From positions 1 to 26,975 of the forward strand of contig PWGF01000546.1 in NCBI GenBank assembly GCA_003554375.1: a DNA stretch of 26,975 nt. The letters are read 5' to 3'. Every line of letters starts with the position of its first letter. Within the stretch, counting starts at the first letter, position 1. Below, piece by piece: positions 21,493-26,975 of the stretch. The notes below the pieces were generated by a model. The model was not told the DNA's origin. It searched no databases and saw only the letters and a program-made list of their open reading frames with translations. A program made the position numbers and the translations under genes. Source of the DNA: Spirochaetaceae bacterium (GTDB lineage: Bacteria > Spirochaetota > Spirochaetia > DSM-27196 > SKKC01).

Positions 21493-22771
21493 GCGCCCGG
21501 CCTCGCCCGGGCCAATCGAGCCCCCGGCCGTTCCGTTGCCCCCGGCTGTTCCGCTGCCCCGCGACTCGACGTGCGAGGGCACGTCCGACCCGCGCTAGCT
21601 GAAACGCCACGTATGTCGGATAGAGGCGCGGGGAGCTGCGAGGGACTCCGATCCGGGCTTCCTGAAGCCAGAGCGGTGGGAATGCTGTTTCCCGGTACCA
21701 GCGCAGGGCTTTGCGGAAGCTGCCGCCGATCGCAACCGGCATGGCGAGGCGATAGAGCATCCGGAAGGGTCTCGAGGGCGCTCCCAGGCCCGTATAGCAG
21801 CGGCAATGGACCCCCGCAAGGAAACGCGTTCTCCGGTTGAGCGCCGGATGGAGCAGCTCGGCAAGCGCTTGGGCCCTCGGGGCTCCCAGGCTGAGGACGG
21901 CAAGCCGGAGCGACACGTAGGCATAGTACTCGATCTCCCACAGGCGGCAGAGGTGTAGGAAGTAGTCCCAATCGAGGCCCTCCCGCAGGAGGCGTGCAAT
22001 ATCGAGCGCGTGACGGAGAATGTAGGAGCCGTGGGCCGGTGAGCGTTTGGTCGCGGAGTGCACACAGAGAAGAGCAAGTGAGGCCTCGGGCGCAGGAACC
22101 CAGCACTCGATCTCACCGTCGTACCGCCGTTTCTCCCAGAACAGATCCGTTCTATCGAGCAGGCGGTCGAGCTTCTCGAGCCGGATCCGGTCGCGCTCGA
22201 ACAAGCGTATGTGGACCTCGATCTGGAGCGGCGCGTCAGGAGACTGAAACTGGAACTGGTTGTTCCACCGCAGCTGGCGCCGCACATCGCGTCTTTCTTT
22301 TGAGGAGAGGACGGCGCTCCCGACGTACCGGTAACCGGCTCCTTCCAGCGCGGCGAAGGTACGCTCCAGGTCGGCCGGCTCGATCAGGACATCCACGTCG
22401 TTCGTGCTCCGGGTGAGCTCTTTGTCGATCGCCATCCCTTTGATCAGAAGAAACTCGATGCCGCCCGCCCTGCACAGCTCGGTGAACCGAGCAATCTCCG
22501 CGCGAATCCCGGCGTTGTGGGCAAGTGCAGCCATGACTGCGCCCCGCGCTGCTTCGATTACGCGGGGGCGGAGTGGGTCTCCCAAGCTGAGCGCGGTGAG
22601 CCGCTTGAGTGCGAGCGGAGCAATCCGGTGGCGTCCGCAGATCTCGAGGAGCGTGTCGAGATCGATCCGGTTCCGGTCGGCGATTCGTTGCGCCGTCTCC
22701 GTATCGCCTCGTACCAGCGCCAAAGCGAGGATCTCTTCTACTCCCGGCTCCGCTGTCCGGTGGTACGTCAT
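21431..22771 (-). CDS. Nucleotidyltransferase family protein (NTP_transf_5-like)
   Basis: 446 aa. It resembles the putative nucleotidyltransferase family PF14907: an N-terminal helical part (CGRHRIAPLALKRL), then CRAGGIEFLLIKGMAIDKELTRSTNDVDVLIEPADLERTFAALEGAGY, where GMA and DVDVLI supply the nucleotide and metal-binding core. Next come QIEVHIRLF and a domain with LALLCVHSATKRSPAHGSYILRHALDIARLL. Members occur beside polysaccharide and peptide-modification genes, and the function is not settled. The tail from about residue 395 is Arg/Gly-rich (QRNSRGQRNGRGLDWPGRGR) and runs through the 3' end of the AraC gene on the other strand, an unusual 62-base antisense overlap. The start codon at 22771 has only a weak GAGAG upstream. 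Confidence 0.78.
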   Translation of the reverse strand: MTYHRTAEPGVEEILALALVRGDTETAQRIADRNRIDLDTLLEICGRHRIAPLALKRLTALSLGDPLRPRVIEAARGAVMAALAHNAGIRAEIARFTELCRAGGIEFLLIKGMAIDKELTRSTNDVDVLIEPADLERTFAALEGAGYRYVGSAVLSSKERRDVRRQLRWNNQFQFQSPDAPLQIEVHIRLFERDRIRLEKLDRLLDRTDLFWEKRRYDGEIECWVPAPEASLALLCVHSATKRSPAHGSYILRHALDIARLLREGLDWDYFLHLCRLWEIEYYAYVSLRLAVLSLGAPRAQALAELLHPALNRRTRFLAGVHCRCYTGLGAPSRPFRMLYRLAMPVAIGGSFRKALRWYRETAFPPLWLQEARIGVPRSSPRLYPTYVAFQLARVGRALARRVAGQRNSRGQRNGRGLDWPGRGRALRAPALHPRLSRGTRRHSSR

Positions 22772-23213
22772 GTCTCTACTCTCAGCGCCGCCGACTCCGC
22801 CTTTAGGCGTGCCCGCCGCTATACGCTCAGGCGAGCCTCCAGCTCGAATTCCCCCGGCGGGAATGCCTGTCAGGAGAATATACCGTCAACATCGGCTCGA
22901 AGCGAGACTTTTCGAGTGCGGTACTTCCGGGGCACGGTTGATGGCGACAGTGTGTCGAAATGCCCGATAGAGCTGCTCCCCGGCTTCTCGCCGCCGCCGT
23001 CCAACCGTACTGGTCCAACCGCTTCTGTCCTGTCGGCAGTCGGCCACTGCTTGACGGTATGTCCCGGCACCTCTACTCTTTGCGACGTCGCGTAGAGGCA
23101 GAATCCGCTACCGAGCGGCATCCGCGACGGCATCCCCGCTGCGCCGGCCGGCCCGGCGCAGTATCCTGGGAGGTGCACTGCCCGAGGAGGCCGGATAGCG
23201 GAGGAGCGCCACT
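22772..23213. other. Gap with three consecutive stem-loops in the nucleotidyltransferase leader
   Basis: Directly upstream of the nucleotidyltransferase, in its leader, are three small stems: CGCC/GGCG (22798-22809), CGAGC/GCTCG (22832-22846) and ATTCCC/GGGAAT (22848-22864). TATATT on the minus strand near 22880 could be a -10 box for that transcript. A minus-strand open frame at 22870-23178 (best start near 23133) is possible but lacks a ribosome site and matches nothing I know, so I do not call it. The remainder holds nothing nameable apart from the GGAGGAG before the next gene. Confidence 0.4.
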
Positions 23214-24896
23214 ATGGCTGCAAGGACCGGATCCGCCACCACTTGCAAGATGCTGCTCTTTGTTGCGCTCGCCGCGCTTGGTCTCGGGACGGCCGACGCG
23301 CTTTGGGCCGAGAGTTCGGTGCTCATGCCCCGAGCGCGCTCTCTGGTGCGGGGAAACCCCGCATACTGGGAGTCCGACGTAGCGGGGCAGCTTCAGGTTT
23401 CGGCGACGCCTCCGTTGGGCCTCGTGCAGGCGGCGCTTCCACCCCGGAATCCCGCCGGCGCGCTCGAAGACCTCGACTACAACGTCCTGGCGCTTCTTGA
23501 CTCGATTCTGCACCCCGATGTCCTCTCGACGACGTCTCCGGAGCTGCTCGATGGAATCGATGTCGTGCTCCGCCGGGACAGCCTCTCGGTCGTCGGATTC
23601 GTGGAGGAGGACGGAGTCGAGCGTGAGGTTCCGTTGTCGCTCGCCGCCTACGGCGGCGCCCGCTCGCCCGAGCTTGCCGAAGAGGGGGCGCTGCCGGAGC
23701 CGATCGTTCTTGGCCGGCTCCCCTATCTCCCGTTTACCGTCGAATACTCGGTGTACTCAGGCGGGCTCGGAATCGAGCTGGCTCCCGGCCGCAGGCTGGA
23801 GCGGGACCTTGCCGAAGGAGAGCTTCGCGGGGACACCGAGTATTCGCTCTCGCTTGCCGCGGCGGGCCAGGCCGGCGTAAGCGTTGCGCCGATCGTGCCG
23901 TTTGAGGCGGAGCTCCTCGACGGCACCGTCCGCGCGGCTGCACGGCCGCTGGCGTCCTACGACCCGGTGTGGGCCTACGGCGAGGCAGCTTATGCTTTGG
24001 AGTTCCGGGAGGGCCGCGCGGTTCAGGAGGGCTCGGCGGAGGCGCAGTACGCGTATCCGGGCGAAGGCTACGGGGTGGGGGTTAGGCTGGACCTCGGCGC
24101 CCTGTATGAGCGCAGGCGATGGAGCGTGGGACTCGGGCTTCTGAATGTCGGCAGCTTCACTCGCCGCGTCGGGCGGCGGGTGACACTGGACGCCGTCGAC
24201 GACTCCGATCGTTATGAGAGCGATCGCTGGGCGCTCGCCCCTGAAGCTCGCCTCAGCGCAGGATGGTATCCGCCGTTGCCGGTGGGCAGGCTCGGGGTCT
24301 ACTCGGAGCTCGGCGCAGCCGAGTACGTGACCCCGGAGCTTGGCGCGATCTACGAACGTATGCCGGTATTCGTTCGGACTACGCTGGGATGGGACGACGG
24401 GATCGCCTTCGACGCCGCCTTTGGCGCTCGCCTCGGCCGAGCGATGCTCGAGCTCGAAAGCACCACGCATGCCTATCCGTTTACCGGCGGGCGCGCCGCA
24501 GGATTCCGCGTGACGTTTTCATGGCTTCGCGGAGAGGCGGAGGAGGGGAATCCCTCCGTCTCCGGCGCGGCGTCCTCGCCCGGGGCCTTGGAGCTTCCGG
24601 CCTCCACGCCCGCGGCTGCCCGCGCGGCCGGGCCGGAACCCGCGCGGGCGCGGTTTTCACGCTCGGGCTCTTCGCGGCCGGAGGCACGCCCGGGGGCTTC
24701 CCGTACCGCCTTCGGGCTCAGAGGCGCCCCGGGGCTTCCAGGCTGCGCTGTGCACCGGGATATCGCCGAGTCCGCGGGTGCGCGGACGCCGCGGCGAGCC
24801 TCCGGGCCGCCGCTCCTCCTCGATACTCCAGGTGCCGCCGGCTTCAGGCGTGCTCCCGAGGTGCCCGACCGTTCCGTTCCGGGAGGTGCTCTATGA
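23214..24896 (+). CDS. Exported beta-barrel-like protein of unknown family
   Basis: 560 aa. Start ATG at 23214 with GGAGGAG a few bases upstream. A signal peptide (CKMLLFVALAALGLGTADALWA, about 11-32) precedes a mature part of about 430 residues. That part has alternating amphipathic strands and frequent Gly/Tyr turns (FTVEYSVYSGGLGIELAPG, YGVGVRLDLGALYERRRWSVGLGLLNVGSF, GRLGVYSELGAAEYVT), much like a spirochaete outer-membrane barrel. From about residue 440 the sequence becomes Ala/Pro/Arg/Ser-rich with no visible fold. The tail is probably translated, because its TGA overlaps the ATG of the following lipoprotein gene (ATGA). I recognise no named family. The pairing with a lipoprotein suggests an outer-envelope unit. 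Confidence 0.75.
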   Translation: MAARTGSATTCKMLLFVALAALGLGTADALWAESSVLMPRARSLVRGNPAYWESDVAGQLQVSATPPLGLVQAALPPRNPAGALEDLDYNVLALLDSILHPDVLSTTSPELLDGIDVVLRRDSLSVVGFVEEDGVEREVPLSLAAYGGARSPELAEEGALPEPIVLGRLPYLPFTVEYSVYSGGLGIELAPGRRLERDLAEGELRGDTEYSLSLAAAGQAGVSVAPIVPFEAELLDGTVRAAARPLASYDPVWAYGEAAYALEFREGRAVQEGSAEAQYAYPGEGYGVGVRLDLGALYERRRWSVGLGLLNVGSFTRRVGRRVTLDAVDDSDRYESDRWALAPEARLSAGWYPPLPVGRLGVYSELGAAEYVTPELGAIYERMPVFVRTTLGWDDGIAFDAAFGARLGRAMLELESTTHAYPFTGGRAAGFRVTFSWLRGEAEEGNPSVSGAASSPGALELPASTPAAARAAGPEPARARFSRSGSSRPEARPGASRTAFGLRGAPGLPGCAVHRDIAESAGARTPRRASGPPLLLDTPGAAGFRRAPEVPDRSVPGGAL

Positions 24897-25813
24897 GGTC
24901 CAACCGCTCGTCTCTGCCCCGCCCGGCGCCACTGGACGGCGCTAACCCCGGTGCCGGCAGCCGTCGCCAGGGACGCCGTCCGATCTACTCGGCGCGCGCG
25001 GTCGCCGCCCTTTCTGTGCTCGCCCTCCTGTTTCTCGCGTTCTCGGTCGCCTGCAGAATGGACGGGCTCGTGCGGTTCTCCACCGACCTCGCCGAGCGAT
25101 TGACCGACGGCTCGCGGGCCGGCGAAATCGATGTGGTTGAGAAGCTCGGCGAGGCCAATATTGAGCTCGAACCCGGGGATCTTGTCGCGGTCTTCTTCGC
25201 CGGTGGGCAGGAGATGGAAGGGATCGAGGAGCCGATCGAGGATCAGGGCTACCACTACCACGGCCTGTTCATAACCGCTCTCGGCGGCGGGGAATCGGGT
25301 TCGACCGGAGGCGACGATCCTGGCTGGAGCGGGAATCCGACCTCCGCCGACTTCCCGCGCCCTGACGGATTCCAGCGCGCATTCGGCGTCGAGCTCGATC
25401 TCCCCGGCGGGGTCGAGATCCTCGAACAGGTCGGGCTGAGCTCCGGGCTCTCGCTTGCGAATGTAGGCGGTGGCGCCCGCATGGTCGATCCCCGGGTCGA
25501 GCTCTGGATCGCACCGGAGGAGGCGGCGGACGCGTACGATTCCGGGGACGGATCAGTCCGGATCGGCGTGCTCGGCATAGACGGGACTCTCGACCAGGCC
25601 GCCGGGAGACGGTTGGAGCTGGAGCTTGGCCTTGGGCGGGACGATCCGGCGTTCGACATCGCAGCTTCCGGAGCGTTCCAGCTCGGCTTCGTTCTTCTGT
25701 TCGAGTATCAGGCCGACGGCGGAGCAGAGAACCCGGCGTCGCTCCAGCTCGGATGGGACGTTGAACAGACCACGCTCACCGTGAGCGGCCGCCCGCGGCG
25801 TGCTTTGCCGTAA
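24893..25813 (+). CDS. Putative lipoprotein of unknown function
   Basis: 306 aa. I chose the ATG at 24893 because GGGAGGTG lies just upstream and the codon overlaps the previous stop by four bases; the much longer frame reaching back to 24263 is a shadow of the barrel gene. An Arg-rich cytoplasmic N-terminus (about 35 residues, unusually long) is followed by a hydrophobic run, ALSVLALLFLAFSVAC, with the cysteine in a lipobox-like SVAC. The mature part is acidic, Gly/Asp-rich (IELEPGDLVAVFFAGGQEMEG, GSTGGDDPGWSGNP, VRIGVLGIDGTLDQAAGRRLELELGLG) and predicted to be mostly beta. Lgt (3006-3758) would lipidate it. No family is recognised. Confidence 0.75.
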   Translation: MRSNRSSLPRPAPLDGANPGAGSRRQGRRPIYSARAVAALSVLALLFLAFSVACRMDGLVRFSTDLAERLTDGSRAGEIDVVEKLGEANIELEPGDLVAVFFAGGQEMEGIEEPIEDQGYHYHGLFITALGGGESGSTGGDDPGWSGNPTSADFPRPDGFQRAFGVELDLPGGVEILEQVGLSSGLSLANVGGGARMVDPRVELWIAPEEAADAYDSGDGSVRIGVLGIDGTLDQAAGRRLELELGLGRDDPAFDIAASGAFQLGFVLLFEYQADGGAENPASLQLGWDVEQTTLTVSGRPRRALP

Positions 25814-25965
25814 CGGTCCAAACCGTGCCCCGCCGGCCAACGCGCCGCGCCTCGAGCCGCCGGGCCACCGCCCTGGGCCGCCGCCAACGCCCTCGACGGC
25901 ATCACGGCCGGCCCCGCCGCACCGTACCGCCACTCGCCCGTCGCCGGTTATTCGGCCGCGTGAAG

Positions 25966-26014
25966 CGGCGCCCGGCCCCGGCCCCGGCCCGGGTCCCGCC
26001 GCCCCCGGGCGCCG
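25966..26014. terminator. GC-rich stem-loop between the convergent lipoprotein and purC genes
   Basis: CGGCGCCCGG (25966-25975) pairs with CCGGGCGCCG (26005-26014). The intervening 29 bases contain tandem GGCCCC units. It lies in the 260-base gap between two convergent genes, a natural place for a shared terminator. No T-tract is present. Confidence 0.4.
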
Positions 26015-26073
26015 GCCCCGCCCGCCGCGCCCTGCTCCTCCGCCCGCCTACCCTCACGGCCGGCCCCAGCCGT

Positions 26074-26757
26074 TTACTCCAAAAGCAACCGCTCAAGCCG
26101 CAACGGCTCAATATATTCCTCACCCCGGTAGGCGCGCATATTTCCCCCCGAGATCTCGTCGATGAGCGTAATCCGCTTCTCCGGCCCCACGCGCCCGAAC
26201 TCGAACTTGATGTCGTACAGCTCGATCCCGCGCCCCGCAAGCTCATCGCGCACCAGCGCCCCGACCCGCCGCGTCATCTCCACGACCGTCTCGTACTCGT
26301 CCCGGCCCATGATCCCGAGCATCGCAAGCGCCTCCGCCGTGATGAGCGGATCGTTCCGCTCGTCGTCCTTGAGCGTCGCCTCAACGTACGCATCGAGCGC
26401 CTGCCCCTTCCTGCAGTACTTCCCGTAGCGCCGGTAGAAGCTCCCCACCGCGCGATAGCGCAGAATCACTTCTACTCCGTCGCCGAACGGCTCCGCCGGA
26501 AGTACCGTCATCTCCCGCCGCTCAACATCCGCATCCACGAAGTGCGTCGCGATTCCCGCCGCGTTGATCTTCTCGAAGAAGAGCTTCGTAAGCCTGAGCC
26601 CTGCGCGCCCCGCGCCCTCGATCGAAAGCCCCACCGTGTTCGCCCCGGGATCGAACGTCCCGTTCGTCCCCGTGACGTCGTCCTTGAACCGGAGCACATA
26701 CGCCCCGTCCCCCCGGTCGTACACATCCTTCGTTTTGCCCTCGTAGATCAGCCGCAT
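26074..26757 (-). CDS. purC: Phosphoribosylaminoimidazole-succinocarboxamide (SAICAR) synthase
   Basis: 227 aa. It ligates aspartate to CAIR with ATP in purine biosynthesis, in the cytoplasm. The open frame reaches back to 26874, but I start at the ATG at 26757: AGGAGG lies five bases upstream, and the protein then begins MRLIYEGKTKDVY, the standard PurC start (nucleotide-binding EGKTK). Other signatures are FKDDVTGTNG, AVGSFYRRYG, a region with DDERNDPLI, YDIKFEFGR and LIDEISGGNMRAY. The length fits the family (about 230-240). No other purine gene is visible in the window, so it is either solitary or begins an operon beyond it. No purine riboswitch was recognised upstream. Confidence 0.95.
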   Translation of the reverse strand: MRLIYEGKTKDVYDRGDGAYVLRFKDDVTGTNGTFDPGANTVGLSIEGAGRAGLRLTKLFFEKINAAGIATHFVDADVERREMTVLPAEPFGDGVEVILRYRAVGSFYRRYGKYCRKGQALDAYVEATLKDDERNDPLITAEALAMLGIMGRDEYETVVEMTRRVGALVRDELAGRGIELYDIKFEFGRVGPEKRITLIDEISGGNMRAYRGEEYIEPLRLERLLLE

Positions 26758-26975
26758 AAGCACCTCCTGCGCCGCAACCATACCCACCATCCCGCTCCCC
26801 GTCGAGCGCTCGCCCCCGTACCACCGTCCGGCCGCGTCCCGCCCGGAGTTTTCGCGGCCATCCGTAGCGACCACGCACTCTCATAGTCCCCCATAGTCCG
26901 GGCGCGTCCCGCCCCGGAATCCGGCCCTGAGCCCCCCGGCGCTTCCGCCCCGCTCGGCCCAGCGCCACGGCCCCA

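Noticed and set aside
22870..23178. Minus-strand open frame of up to 102 codons upstream of the nucleotidyltransferase, considered as a modified-peptide precursor
   Set aside because: No ribosome site, a more mixed third-position base use than neighbouring genes, and no recognisable leader or core; kept only as a remark.
24473..25261. 262-codon minus-strand frame opposite the barrel and lipoprotein genes
   Set aside because: The plus-strand genes have ribosome sites, export signals and a stop-start overlap; the antisense frame has none of these.
1..26975. CRISPR arrays, tRNA or rRNA genes, insertion sequences
   Set aside because: No regularly spaced direct repeats with unique spacers, no cloverleaf or rRNA core sequence, and no transposase-like frame or flanking inverted repeats were seen.

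Overview
The window looks like a chromosomal segment of a GC-rich spirochaete. The best clue is the mature N-terminus of the two ABC-transporter binding proteins (AGQQE and AGGAQE just after the signal peptide), which I associate with Spirochaetota. The gene content (Lgt, spirochaete-like lipoprotein and barrel genes, a MalEFG-type transporter without its own ATPase) fits but does not prove this. No rRNA, tRNA, CRISPR array, transposase or phage gene was seen, so the region is core chromosome rather than a mobile island.

Layout. (1) 1-2657: the 5' part of glucose-6-phosphate isomerase (minus strand), divergent from an unusual fusion of a HAD phosphatase with an AIR-synthase/HypE-like domain. 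(2) 2658-5071: a GC-rich hairpin-filled gap, then lgt, a secreted protein of unknown function and a C_GCAxxG_C_C protein. (3) 5083-8564: an orphan MNT-type nucleotidyltransferase (minus), a 230-base cluster of strong stem-loops, and a YgiQ-type radical SAM protein. (4) 8460-16942: a phosphate-starvation block. A predicted metallo-aminopeptidase faces a complete minus-strand operon pstS-pstC-pstA-(small ORF)-pstB-phoU-phoB-phoR. (5) 17130-21492: two sugar-type permeases and a binding protein, divergent from an AraC-family regulator. (6) 21431-25813: a putative nucleotidyltransferase (minus), then a translationally coupled pair of a barrel-like exported protein and a lipoprotein. (7) 26074-26757: purC (minus).

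The most informative regulatory signal was found by reading spacing rather than motifs. Upstream of pstS lie six direct repeats (C[TG]AAY...) at an exact 11-bp period. Upstream of the metallopeptidase lie six TTNACA-like hexamers, also at an 11-bp period with one 10-bp step. Both look like tandem PhoB/PhoP boxes. They would place the pst-pho operon and the peptidase in one phosphate regulon controlled by the PhoB-PhoR pair encoded between them.

Other patterns run through the window. Several genes lack a Shine-Dalgarno sequence and instead carry a TANNNT-type -10 box 7-8 bases before the start codon, which suggests leaderless mRNAs. Low-complexity insertions interrupt otherwise conserved proteins (Pgi, YgiQ, the HAD-AIR linker, the PhoR dimerisation hairpin). 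Intergenic regions are rich in perfect GC-rich inverted repeats.
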